A DNA stretch of 20,643 nucleotides, taken from the NCBI GenBank assembly GCA_004554555.1, contig SFLN01000022.1, forward strand, positions 1-20,643, read 5' to 3'. Every line of letters begins with the position of its first letter. The first letter of the stretch is position 1. The stretch is from [Eubacterium] saphenum (lineage in GTDB: Bacteria > Bacillota > Clostridia > Oscillospirales > Ruminococcaceae). This document shows, in pieces, positions 6,884-15,598 of this stretch. A model generated the notes under the pieces. It saw only the letters and a list, made by a program, of their open reading frames with translations, searched no databases and was not told the DNA's origin. The position numbers and the translations under genes were made by a program.

Positions 6884-6912
6884 TTGACAAATGGAAAAAT
6901 ATTTAGTATAAT
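6884..6912 (+). promoter_or_regulatory. Consensus promoter for rplM-rpsI
   Basis: TTGACA (6884-6889), 17 bases, TATAAT (6907-6912). The resulting leader of about 58 bases holds only a weak GTGT/ACAC hairpin (6935-6949) before the AGGAGG site. Ribosomal protein autoregulation through this leader is possible but not demonstrable here. Confidence 0.9.
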
Positions 6913-6977
6913 GACTTTTGTTGATTGAAAAAAAGTGTGTGAATAACACGACCAAATACTAACAGGAGGAAAAATCA

Positions 6978-7406
6978 ATGTCAACTTATATGCCTAACGC
7001 ACAGACAGTTGAGCGCGCATGGTACGTTCTGGACGCTGCGGAAAAACCGCTCGGACGCGTTGCCGCAACCGCTGCTCACCTGCTCAGAGGAAAGCACAAG
7101 CCGACTTTCGCGCCTCACTGCGACTGCGGCGACCACGTTATCATCATCAACTGCTCCAAGGCGGTTCTCACCGGTAAGAAGCTTGAGAAGAAGTTTTACA
7201 GATGGCACACCGGCTGGATTGGCCACCTCAAGGAAGTTAACTACGGCACTTTGATGAAGGAAAATCCCGAGAAGGCGATGACTCTCGCTGTAAACGGTAT
7301 GCTTCCCAACAACACGCTCGGAAGAAAGGCTCTCACCAGACTGCGCTGCTACGCAGGTGCAGAGCACAAGAACGCGGCTCAGAAGCCGGTTGATTACAAG
7401 TTTTAA
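6978..7406 (+). CDS. rplM: 50S ribosomal protein L13
   Basis: A 142-residue protein of normal length for bacterial L13 (uL13), an early-assembling large-subunit protein. Recognisable segments are 'WYVLDAAEKPLGRVAATAAHLLRGKHKPTF' near the start, 'KLEKKFYRWHTGWIGHLKE' (about 69-87) and the C-terminal 'NGMLPNNTLGRKALTRLRCYAGAEHKNAAQKP'. The ATG is preceded by a strong AGGAGG. It is followed by rpsI after 12 bases, the conserved bacterial order. Confidence 0.98.
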   Translation: MSTYMPNAQTVERAWYVLDAAEKPLGRVAATAAHLLRGKHKPTFAPHCDCGDHVIIINCSKAVLTGKKLEKKFYRWHTGWIGHLKEVNYGTLMKENPEKAMTLAVNGMLPNNTLGRKALTRLRCYAGAEHKNAAQKPVDYKF

Positions 7407-7418
7407 GGAGGGCTTTTT

Positions 7419-7817
7419 ATGTACGAATCTAAACCTTACTACTACGGAACTGGCAGAAGAAAGCACTCCGTTGCACGCGTAAGAGTGTACCCCGGAAGCG
7501 GTTCCATCACCATTAACGGCAGAGATATCGACGAGTATTTCGGTCTTGATACCCTCAAGCTCATCGTTCGCCAGCCCCTCGCGCTCACCGATACCCTTGA
7601 GAAGTTCGACATCGTTTGCACAGTTGCAGGCGGCGGCGTAACCGGACAGGCAGGCGCTATCCGTCACGGTCTTTCCAGAGCGCTTCTTCAGTACTCCGAC
7701 GAGCTCCGTCCCGTACTCAAGAAGGCAGGCTTCCTCACTCGTGACCCGAGAATGAAGGAAAGAAAGAAGTACGGCTTGAAGGCTGCTCGCCGTGCTCCGC
7801 AGTTCTCGAAGCGCTGA
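7419..7817 (+). CDS. rpsI: 30S ribosomal protein S9
   Basis: A 132-residue uS9 with the typical 'YYGTGRRKHSVARVRVYPGSG' start, 'GGGVTGQAGAIRHGLSRAL' in the middle and the basic tail ending 'RRAPQFSKR', whose last residues reach the P-site tRNA in the 30S subunit. It has an AAGGAGG site and is co-transcribed with rplM. A strong terminator follows at 7851. Confidence 0.98.
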   Translation: MYESKPYYYGTGRRKHSVARVRVYPGSGSITINGRDIDEYFGLDTLKLIVRQPLALTDTLEKFDIVCTVAGGGVTGQAGAIRHGLSRALLQYSDELRPVLKKAGFLTRDPRMKERKKYGLKAARRAPQFSKR

Positions 7818-7850
7818 TTTTCGGAATTATTTCCAAACTGCAAAAATCAA

Positions 7851-7881
7851 GGCACTCGCATTTCGGCGGGTGCCTTTTTTT
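7851..7881 (+). terminator. Intrinsic terminator of rplM-rpsI
   Basis: GGCACTCGC (7851-7859) pairs with GCGGGTGCC (7866-7874), nine pairs including one G-U, with a 6-base loop and seven Ts. Confidence 0.93.
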
Positions 7882-7897
7882 GTTTGGAATACAGCTT

Positions 7898-7922
7898 AAA
7901 CCGCTTTCCGACGCGGTTTTTT
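7898..7922 (+). terminator. Second hairpin with T-run, possibly bidirectional
   Basis: AAACCGC (7898-7904) pairs with GCGGTTT (7913-7919), followed by more Ts on the plus strand. It lies between the convergent rpsI and marR-type genes and may stop leftover transcription from either side. Confidence 0.55.
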
Positions 7923-7953
7923 CCTTGCCGAAACAGAACAGCGCAATCGAAAA

Positions 7954-8388
7954 TCAGAGCTTCTCAATCTCCTCGGCAAAGCTCTTTATGTACTTCTCCG
8001 AGCGCTCGAGATAATCCTTGATTTCCTCGTCGGTCCAGTCGTTGAAGGCGCGCGCCTCGGCTTCATAAAGGCGCGCGACAGTGTCCTTGACGAAAATCTT
8101 GCCCTTTTCCGTCAAAACAACCTTTTTAGTTCTTCCGTCAATATTCTCGAGATACACAATCTCGTCCCTCTCAAGCGAACGAAGCGCGGAGTTTACGGTC
8201 TGCTTGCTGATACCGGATTTTTTGTAAATCTCAGTGAGCAGGCACTCGTCGCCCTCGTCAAAAATCTCGTAAAGCACGACAAAAACGCTGTCGGAAATTC
8301 CGAGCTTGACGGAGGAACGGTGATAAAGCGCGTTTAACACTGTGATGAAATTGTTTATCTTGTGAATGTACTCAAACCTGTTGTCCAT
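7954..8388 (-). CDS. MarR-family transcriptional regulator
   Basis: A 144-residue winged-helix regulator of usual MarR length. The DNA-binding part is 'LTEIYKKSGISKQTVNSALRSLERDEIVYLENIDGRTKKVVLTEKGK' (about residues 56-102), containing the recognition helix and the beta-wing with the conserved DxR ('DGRTK'). N- and C-terminal helices form the dimer interface. ATG 8388 is preceded by a weak AAGTGAG. It is divergent from the hybrid kinase gene with 279 bases between them, and an imperfect palindrome in its own promoter suggests autoregulation. No ligand or target can be inferred. Confidence 0.92.
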   Translation of the reverse strand: MDNRFEYIHKINNFITVLNALYHRSSVKLGISDSVFVVLYEIFDEGDECLLTEIYKKSGISKQTVNSALRSLERDEIVYLENIDGRTKKVVLTEKGKIFVKDTVARLYEAEARAFNDWTDEEIKDYLERSEKYIKSFAEEIEKL

Positions 8389-8412
8389 TTGAAAATCTCA
8401 CTTTGCATTTAT

Positions 8413-8441
8413 ATTATAGTACGAAATCATACATTTGTCAA
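8413..8441 (-). promoter_or_regulatory. Promoter with internal palindrome for the MarR gene
   Basis: On the minus strand, TTGACA (8436-8441), 17 bases, TATAAT (8413-8418). The spacer contains GTATGATTTCGTAC (8419-8432), a near-palindrome (5 of 6 outer pairs match), placed where a dimeric repressor would block RNA polymerase. MarR self-binding is an inference. Confidence 0.75.
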
Positions 8442-8551
8442 TATATAATATCTTATTATAACAATATTATACCTTTTCCAACAATTTCCGTCAACGTTTT
8501 TGGCGATTTTTTGTGAAAAAAGCAATATAAATTTGTGAAAATTGACGGCAC

Positions 8552-8571
8552 TTTTGAAAGTCTTTTCAAAA
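8552..8571. repeat. AT-rich hairpin upstream of the kinase promoter
   Basis: TTTTGAAA (8552-8559) and TTTCAAAA (8564-8571) form an 8-bp stem with a 4-base loop, followed by TTTTCC. It lies about 25 bases before the -35 box of the kinase gene, within a 279-base divergent intergenic region. It may be a regulator site or a weak terminator. Confidence 0.4.
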
Positions 8572-8594
8572 TTTTCCGTTTTAGCCGAAAATAA

Positions 8595-8624
8595 TTGACA
8601 AAAAATTAGAAAATATTGTATAAT
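8595..8624 (+). promoter_or_regulatory. Promoter for the PocR-kinase gene
   Basis: TTGACA (8595-8600), an 18-base spacer and TATAAT (8619-8624), about 45 bases before the ATG at 8668. Confidence 0.8.
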
Positions 8625-8667
8625 AAGTATAAGTATAACTTTGGCAGGACAAAAAGGAGAACGTGAG

Positions 8668-9135
8668 ATGGAAACAAATGCAAATGCAATTCGCTTGGTT
8701 GACCTTATCCCCGTGGAAACGCTCCAGAAAATTCAGGATTCTTTTTCAAAGATGGCAAGAATGGCGTCCTTGACTACCGATGAAAACGGGGTTCCGCTCA
8801 CGCAGGGCTCAAACTTCACGGAATTCTGCACGGAATTTTGCCGAAAATCGCCGATAGGCAGGGCACGCTGCGAGAAATGCGACCGCGACGGCGCGATAAC
8901 GGTTCTCAAGACGGGAAAGCCGACGTCTTATTTCTGTCACGCAAATCTTGTGGATTTTGCCGCGCCGATAATGCTCGGTGACCGCATGATAGGCAGCTTT
9001 ATCGGCGGACAGGTTCTCGCCGAGGAGCCGGATATTGAGAAAATGCGTCAGGTTGCAAAGGAAATCGGCGTTGACGAGGAGGGCTTTATCGCGGCGGCAA
9101 AGAAAACCCAGATTGTCCCGAAAGCCGCAATCTAG
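8668..9135 (+). CDS. PocR sensory domain; N-terminal part of a hybrid kinase cut by TAG
   Basis: The 155 residues before the stop form a PocR-type ligand-sensing domain: 'LVDLIPVETLQKIQDSFSKMA' at the start, then a cysteine-rich core 'CTEFCRKSPIGRARCEKCDRDG' pattern (about residues 52-74), 'YFCHANLVDFAAPIMLGDRMIGSFIGGQV' (about 87-115). PocR domains bind small ligands such as propanediol-type or hydrocarbon derivatives and usually sit N-terminal to kinases or AraC regulators. ATG 8668 is 8 bases after GGAG, better than the TTG at 8641. The frame stops at TAG 9133-9135 (codon 156) but continues open in the same frame for 810 more codons into a histidine kinase, so this is probably one gene interrupted by a single nonsense codon or read through. 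Confidence 0.85.
   Translation: METNANAIRLVDLIPVETLQKIQDSFSKMARMASLTTDENGVPLTQGSNFTEFCTEFCRKSPIGRARCEKCDRDGAITVLKTGKPTSYFCHANLVDFAAPIMLGDRMIGSFIGGQVLAEEPDIEKMRQVAKEIGVDEEGFIAAAKKTQIVPKAAI
9133..9135 (+). other. In-frame amber codon inside the PocR-kinase gene
   Basis: TAG lies at codon 156 of the frame that begins at 8668, between 'VPKAAI' and 'RSTNFIYEFANIISNMAFKT'. Both sides are intact and in frame (9181 minus 8668 is a multiple of three). No ribosome binding site precedes the next ATG at 9181. One base change from a sense codon such as GAG, AAG or CAG would explain it. Confidence 0.9.
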
Positions 9136-9180
9136 CGCTCCACGAACTTCATCTACGAATTCGCAAACATAATCTCAAAT

Positions 9181-11568
<2,388 letters not shown>

Positions 11569-11594
11569 GCGGCAAAAATATGGAGGAAACTGAA

Positions 11595-11948
11595 ATGAGC
11601 AGGCATTTAGCATTTTGGAAATACAACGACGGAACATATCTCGATAACCCAAAAGTATACGAAACAGCTTGCATTGATGGAAAAGCAGTCGAAGGGCTCG
11701 CGACTCTTCCTGTCGGCGATATTCTTAACAGAGCAAGTGAAATTTTCAGCGATTACGACAAGCTTGATGAATACAATTACGAGAGCCCAAAAGGCAGTTT
11801 TACGATAATTGCAGACGAGCAAGCTGTATTGTTTGACTGCGGCTGGGATATGCTTGAAACGGAGTTGAACAAAATCATTGATTTAATGGACGAGTTCGAC
11901 TGCCCGTTTTACGACCCGCAAATCGAAACGAGATTTGACGGAGTATAA
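11595..11948 (+). CDS. Small conserved-looking acidic protein, unknown function
   Basis: A 117-residue soluble protein starting MSRHLAFWKY, with a good GGAGG site (11581-11586 region) before ATG 11595, 26 bases after the kinase stop. It is rich in Asp, Glu and aromatic residues, with no signal peptide, membrane segment or recognised catalytic motif. The C-terminal part 'LIDLMDEFDCPFYDPQ' looks like the end of a small alpha/beta domain. It resembles short hypothetical proteins found in gut Clostridia, but I cannot name a family. It shares a strand with the hybrid kinase and ends before a terminator, so it may be co-transcribed with it. Confidence 0.8.
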   Translation: MSRHLAFWKYNDGTYLDNPKVYETACIDGKAVEGLATLPVGDILNRASEIFSDYDKLDEYNYESPKGSFTIIADEQAVLFDCGWDMLETELNKIIDLMDEFDCPFYDPQIETRFDGV

Positions 11949-12013
11949 GTTGCAATTTATCGTTCGATAAGCCGATTTTACATTTAAATACCGAGAGTTT
12001 TCTCTCAAAATCT

Positions 12014-12044
12014 TCCCCGTGATTAAATTCGCGGGGATTTTTTT
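12014..12044 (+). terminator. Intrinsic terminator after the kinase/small-protein unit
   Basis: TCCCCGTG (12014-12021) pairs with CGCGGGGA (12030-12037), eight pairs with one G-U, loop of 8, followed by seven Ts. Confidence 0.92.
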
Positions 12045-12118
12045 GTTTTCGAGCAAAATTTGCGAAAATAGTTAATTTCTACGCACTCATAACGACAACC
12101 TTCGCGGAAAGACCGTGC

Positions 12119-12291
12119 TATAATTTAACCAAAGGCAGCGAAAAGCGTTCGCCAAAGCGCGGCTGCCTGTCCGCTCACCGCGCGCCCGCGTTTTATCGGG
12201 AAACAACGGAGTAAGGACTGCGGAAATCCGCGCCGCCGAGTGCGTTTTGCTCGGCGCGGCGCGGAGATTTTGTTGATTTAGGGGGAAAATT
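12119..12291 (+). promoter_or_regulatory. GC-rich structured leader of the sigma-F operon
   Basis: The 343 bases between 11949 and 12291 hold a terminator and then this leader. A TATAAT (12119-12124) without a good -35 is followed by AGGCAGC (12133-12139) pairing with GCTGCCT (12162-12168). After about 50 bases comes a small GCGGA/TCCGC hairpin (12220-12231) that overlaps a long GC stem starting at 12227, so the two are mutually exclusive. The leader ends at the GGGGG ribosome binding region before ATG 12292. I recognise no riboswitch class. Confidence 0.5.
12227..12274 (+). terminator. Terminator- or attenuator-like stem before spoIIAA
   Basis: Positions 12227-12240 pair with 12250-12265: ten base pairs, a 2-base bulge, then four more, around a 9-base loop. 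It is followed by GATTTTGTTGATTT, an imperfect T-tract. It could terminate a short RNA or attenuate the sigma-F operon. Confidence 0.6.
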
Positions 12292-12603
12292 ATGCTGAAA
12301 ATCTACAACGACGGGAAAAGGATAACCGCCGCGCTTTACGGCGATATCGACCACCACGCCGCCCGTGAATTCCGCACGGCGCTCGATGAAGTGATAGCGC
12401 GCTCCCGCCCCGAGCTTCTGGTGCTCGATATGGAAAATGTCGGGTTTATGGACAGCTCGGGCGTGGGGCTTATTCTGGGGAGAATGCGCGCCGTAAATGA
12501 TGTCGGCGGTGAACTTCTCATCAAAAACGCGCGCGGGGAAATCGCCGAGATGATACGGCTGTCGGGGCTTTCCTCGCTTATCGTCGCCAAAACCACGAAC
12601 TAA
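12292..12603 (+). CDS. spoIIAA: Anti-sigma F factor antagonist SpoIIAA
   Basis: A 103-residue STAS-domain protein. In the forespore the unphosphorylated form binds SpoIIAB and frees sigma F; SpoIIAB phosphorylates it on a serine. The key segment 'FMDSSGVGLILGR' (about residues 55-67) carries the phosphorylatable serine and is nearly the textbook SpoIIAA sequence. Its place as first gene of a three-gene set with an anti-sigma kinase and a sigma factor fixes the identity. GGGGGA precedes the ATG, and the next gene starts 11 bases after the stop. Confidence 0.93.
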   Translation: MLKIYNDGKRITAALYGDIDHHAAREFRTALDEVIARSRPELLVLDMENVGFMDSSGVGLILGRMRAVNDVGGELLIKNARGEIAEMIRLSGLSSLIVAKTTN

Positions 12604-12614
12604 AAGGAGTAAAA

Positions 12615-13055
12615 ATGAAAAGAAAACTGATTAACGAATGCGCGCTTCGCTTTCCCGCGATTTCGCGAAACGAAAGCCTGTCGCGTTCCTCAGCGGCAGC
12701 TTTTGTCCTGCAGCTTGACCCAACCGTTGAAGAAACAGCCGCGATAAAAACTGCGGTATCCGAGGCGGTGACGAACGCGATAGTCCACGGATATCGTGAC
12801 AGGAAAGGCACGGTTGAGATGATAATGCGGCTGTACGAGGGCAATCTTGTGCAAATCATCGTCAAGGACAAGGGCTGCGGTATTCCGGACGTAAAAGCGG
12901 CAATGGAGCCGGAGTTTTCGACAGCACCGCCCGAGGAGGAGCGCTCGGGGCTTGGGTTTACGGTTATGGAGAGCTTTATGGACAAGGTTCGCGTGCGCTC
13001 TGCCGAGGGAAAAGGCACTTGCGTGACGCTTGAAAAGACGCTTCTTGGAAAATGA
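12615..13055 (+). CDS. spoIIAB: Anti-sigma F factor, serine kinase SpoIIAB
   Basis: A 146-residue GHKL-type ATPase that binds and inhibits sigma F and phosphorylates SpoIIAA. N box 'AVSEAVTNAIVHGY' (about residues 52-65), G1 box 'DKGCGIPD' (about 88-95) and G2 box 'RSGLGFTVMESFMDKV' (about 113-128) are all present. The length matches SpoIIAB. A strong AAGGAG precedes the ATG. Its TGA overlaps the sigma factor start (ATGA), so the kinase and its target are made in step. Confidence 0.95.
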   Translation: MKRKLINECALRFPAISRNESLSRSSAAAFVLQLDPTVEETAAIKTAVSEAVTNAIVHGYRDRKGTVEMIMRLYEGNLVQIIVKDKGCGIPDVKAAMEPEFSTAPPEEERSGLGFTVMESFMDKVRVRSAEGKGTCVTLEKTLLGK

Positions 13056-13693
13056 CGCGTGACGAATTTATCGAGAAAAATCTGCCGCTCGTCCACTCTC
13101 TCGCAAACCGTTTTCGCGGGCGCGGAATTGAATACGAGGAGCTTTATTCGGCGGGGTGCGTGGGGCTGGTAAAGGCTTGCGACAACTTCGACGAGAGCCG
13201 AAACCTCAAATTTTCTACATACGCCGTTCCCGTGATTTTGGGTGAAATAAAGCGGCTTTTCCGTGACGGCGGGGCAATCAAAATGAGCCGTTCACTCAAA
13301 GAATTGTCGATGAAAGCGGCAAGAGCGCGGGACGAGCTTTCTGCTGACGGGAAGATACCGACGGTAAGCGAAATTGCCGCGAAAATCGGCGCTTCGGAGG
13401 AGGACGTTTCGGAGGCAATCTCCGCGGGACTGCCGCCCGTTTCCCTCACCTGCGATGAGGAGGGCACGGAGCTTTCCATTCCCGCCGAGAGCAAGGAAGC
13501 CGCGCTTATCGACAAACTCGCTCTGCGGCAGTGTTTAAACGCGCTCTCCGACGAGGACCGCGCGCTGATTATAATGCGGTTTTTCCGAAACAAAACCCAA
13601 GCCGAAACCGCAAAGCTGCTCGGCTGCACGCAAGTCGGAGTTTCACGGCGCGAGAGGAAAATTCTGGAGGAGCTGCGGGAAAAACTCACCTAA
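13052..13693 (+). CDS. sigF: Forespore sigma factor F
   Basis: A 213-residue sigma-70-family factor that directs the first forespore-specific transcription in sporulation. Region 2 is clear: 'EELYSAGCVGLVKACDNFDESRNLKFSTYAVPVILGEIKR' (about residues 30-69), followed by region 3 'VSEIAAKIGASEEDVSEA' and region 4 with the helix-turn-helix 'KTQAETAKLLGCTQVGVSRRERKIL' at the end. It lacks region 1.1, as expected for SigF/SigG. The ATG overlaps the spoIIAB stop by four bases and has only a weak ribosome site, pointing to translational coupling. SigG is the main alternative, but the SpoIIAA-SpoIIAB neighbours favour SigF. Confidence 0.94.
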   Translation: MTRDEFIEKNLPLVHSLANRFRGRGIEYEELYSAGCVGLVKACDNFDESRNLKFSTYAVPVILGEIKRLFRDGGAIKMSRSLKELSMKAARARDELSADGKIPTVSEIAAKIGASEEDVSEAISAGLPPVSLTCDEEGTELSIPAESKEAALIDKLALRQCLNALSDEDRALIIMRFFRNKTQAETAKLLGCTQVGVSRRERKILEELREKLT

Positions 13694-13720
13694 AAAAATC
13701 TCCTATTTATATAAAAGCCC

Positions 13721-13749
13721 TTGATTTTAACGTCAAAATATGTTACAAT
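13721..13749 (+). promoter_or_regulatory. Promoter for the structured RNA and glycosyltransferase
   Basis: TTGATT (13721-13726), a 17-base spacer and TACAAT (13744-13749), placing the start near 13756. The RNA structure begins a few bases later. Confidence 0.75.
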
Positions 13750-13755
13750 AATGGT

Positions 13756-13960
13756 ATATAGACTTTAAACCTAAAAAAGTCTGGTGAGAAAGGTGCAGAT
13801 GCTAGGAAGCGACTTCACGGCTAGGCTTTGTGCCTGCCGAAGCGTGCAACACGGATGTTGCGAGGTCATCGCCAAAAAGCGGCACGGACGCCGCTAACAA
13901 AGCGATGACACGCTGACAACGCAGATGCGCCTTTATCAACAGACTTATGAAATTCTCACT
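13756..13960 (+). ncRNA. Unassigned highly structured RNA / possible riboswitch
   Basis: About 190 bases upstream of the glycosyltransferase fold into nested helices. P1 is AAGTCT (13777-13782) with AGACTT (13941-13946). A 6x6 internal loop follows, then P2, AAAGGTGC (13789-13796) with GCGCCTTT (13927-13934). Inside are AGCGT/ACGCT (13841-13845, 13910-13914), hairpin GCAAC-acggat-GTTGC (13846-13861), and GTCATCGC/GCGATGAC (13865-13872, 13902-13909) enclosing hairpin AGCGGC-acggac-GCCGCT (13878-13895). Both hairpin loops read ACGGA(T/C). AGACTT also occurs at 13760-13765, and TTCTCAC (13953-13959) can pair with GTGAGAA (13784-13790), so two competing folds exist. No protein is encoded. I could not match it to a known class from memory; raiA RNA is one candidate. 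Confidence 0.75.
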
Positions 13961-13992
13961 TTGACGTTTTTTATAATAGGAGCATTTTTCTA

Positions 13993-15546
13993 ATGGCAGA
14001 CAAATTAAACGTATGCTTGATGAACGACTCGTTTGCGCCGATAATTGACGGCGTTGCGAATGCTGTTATGAACTACGCAAGCATAATTACTTCGGATAAT
14101 CTCGGCAAGGCAACCGTTGTCACACCGAATTTGCCAGGAGCAGAGGACAACTATCCCTTTGATGTCGTGCGTTACCGCAGTATGAACATCACGAAGAAAA
14201 TCTGCGGCTACCGCGCGGGCTACCCGTTTTCGAGCAGCAAGCTGGACGCGCTCGCAGGGCAGGATTTCAACATAATCCACAGCCACTGCCCTTTCGCTTC
14301 AACGATGATGGCGCGTGTTTTGCGGGAAAAGAGCAACGTGCCGATTGTCCTTACATATCACACAAAATTCGATATCGATATCCGCCGCTCGCTTCCGAAC
14401 AAGCTGATGGCGGAGCAGGCAATAAAGTTCGTGGTGAACAACATTTCCGCCTGCGACGAGGTTTGGACGGTGAGCCACGGCGCGGGTGAAAATCTTCGCA
14501 GCCTTGGCTACAAGGGCGATTTCGTGGTAATGGAAAACGGCGTGGATTTCCCGAGAGGGCGCGCCGACAAAAACGCTGCCGAGGAGCTGCGCCGCGAGTA
14601 TGGCGTTGCACCCGAGGAATTTCTGTTTATGTTTGTCGGGCGGCTTTTGTGGTACAAGGGCTTGCGGTACATTCTGGACGCGATTAAAATTCTCGCTGCG
14701 AAAAACCTCAAGTTCAGATTTATGGTTGTCGGCGACGGCATCGAGCGCGAGGAAATCGAAAACTACGCGAAGGAAATCGGCGTTTACGACAAGTGCATTT
14801 TCACGGGCGCGGTGACCGACAGAGAAGAGCTGCGCGTTTACTACACTGCGGGCGAGCTTTTTGTGTTCCCGTCCGAATACGATACAAACGGAATTGTCGT
14901 GCGCGAGGCGGCAGCCTGCGGAGTGGCTTCGATTTTGATTAAGGGAAGCTGCGCTGCCGAGGGCATAACGGACGGAAGAACGGGAATTTTGTGCGAAGCG
15001 GACGCGGCTGATGTTGCGGCGAAGATGGAGTTTGCTGTCGAAAACCGCGAGAAAGCTCACGAGTTCGGCGAGCACGCGATGAACGAGGTTTACGTTTCGT
15101 GGGAGGACGCGGTGAAAAACGCCGTGAACCGTTATCCCGAGGTTGTCGAGCGCTGTATGAAGGGACAAACCCAGCGCCGCGAGGGAGCTGTTACGGAGGA
15201 ATTTTTCGTGATAATGGACAACGTGACGAAAAGTATCCAAAAAATCCGCAGCATACCGACAGGTATCAAGGAAAAGAGCCAAAAAACCAAAGAAAAACGG
15301 CTAAAAGCAAAATTGGAAAAAGCAAGCCTGAAAAAAGGTGTTCTGCCTATTCCCGAGGGTTTTTCCGCGAAAGATATCAGAATTGAGCAAAGCGTCTGCA
15401 CGGGCGAAAAGACAATCGGCTTTTTCAGCGCCGAGCAAAACAAGCTTATGTATTCCGAGCTTGTGAATGACGATGAGGATATCAAGGCGTTTTATGACAA
15501 ATACGGAATAATGTCCGACCTTGACGATGACGAAGAGGACGAGTAA
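13993..15546 (+). CDS. Glycosyltransferase family 4
   Basis: A 517-residue GT-B enzyme that moves a sugar from a nucleotide donor to an acceptor. The N-terminal acceptor domain starts 'NVCLMNDSFAPIIDGVANAVMNYA', typical of GT4 enzymes that act on lipids or phosphatidylinositol, and contains 'IIHSHCPFAS'. The donor domain shows 'LFMFVGRLLWYKGLRYILDAI' (about residues 212-232), 'VVGDGIEREEIENYA', 'FVFPSEYDTNGIVVREAAACG' (about 293-313) with the conserved E-x7-E. After about residue 390 comes a lysine-rich extension of some 125 residues with a probable coiled coil and a very acidic end (DLDDDEEDE), which is unusual. ATG 13993 has AGGAG 10 bases upstream. Likely role is glycolipid or envelope glycan synthesis; the structured RNA in its leader suggests regulated expression. 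Confidence 0.88.
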   Translation: MADKLNVCLMNDSFAPIIDGVANAVMNYASIITSDNLGKATVVTPNLPGAEDNYPFDVVRYRSMNITKKICGYRAGYPFSSSKLDALAGQDFNIIHSHCPFASTMMARVLREKSNVPIVLTYHTKFDIDIRRSLPNKLMAEQAIKFVVNNISACDEVWTVSHGAGENLRSLGYKGDFVVMENGVDFPRGRADKNAAEELRREYGVAPEEFLFMFVGRLLWYKGLRYILDAIKILAAKNLKFRFMVVGDGIEREEIENYAKEIGVYDKCIFTGAVTDREELRVYYTAGELFVFPSEYDTNGIVVREAAACGVASILIKGSCAAEGITDGRTGILCEADAADVAAKMEFAVENREKAHEFGEHAMNEVYVSWEDAVKNAVNRYPEVVERCMKGQTQRREGAVTEEFFVIMDNVTKSIQKIRSIPTGIKEKSQKTKEKRLKAKLEKASLKKGVLPIPEGFSAKDIRIEQSVCTGEKTIGFFSAEQNKLMYSELVNDDEDIKAFYDKYGIMSDLDDDEEDE

Positions 15547-15598
15547 TTTTTGCCGTACTTGTCGAAAAATGTAAAATATTAATAAATTGAGGTGCGCT

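Noticed and set aside
6981..7667. 228-codon open frame on the minus strand across rplM-rpsI
   Set aside because: It is a shadow of two certain ribosomal protein genes and has no start signal.
9133..9135. Selenocysteine insertion
   Set aside because: The codon is TAG, not TGA, and lies in a linker and not at a redox site.
13756..13960. Lysine, c-di-AMP (ydaO), c-di-GMP or guanidine-I riboswitch
   Set aside because: The signature core sequences I know for these classes are not present, although the overall riboswitch-like layout is.
13729..13968. Perfect 9-bp complement AACGTCAAA (13729-13737) / TTTGACGTT (13960-13968) flanking the structured RNA
   Set aside because: The left arm lies inside the promoter spacer, upstream of the expected transcript start, so it cannot be part of the RNA; probably chance.
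14299..15282. 327-codon minus-strand frame within the glycosyltransferase
   Set aside because: It lies wholly inside a well-supported gene, has no ribosome site, and its composition (His, Arg, Val rich) is that of an antisense shadow.
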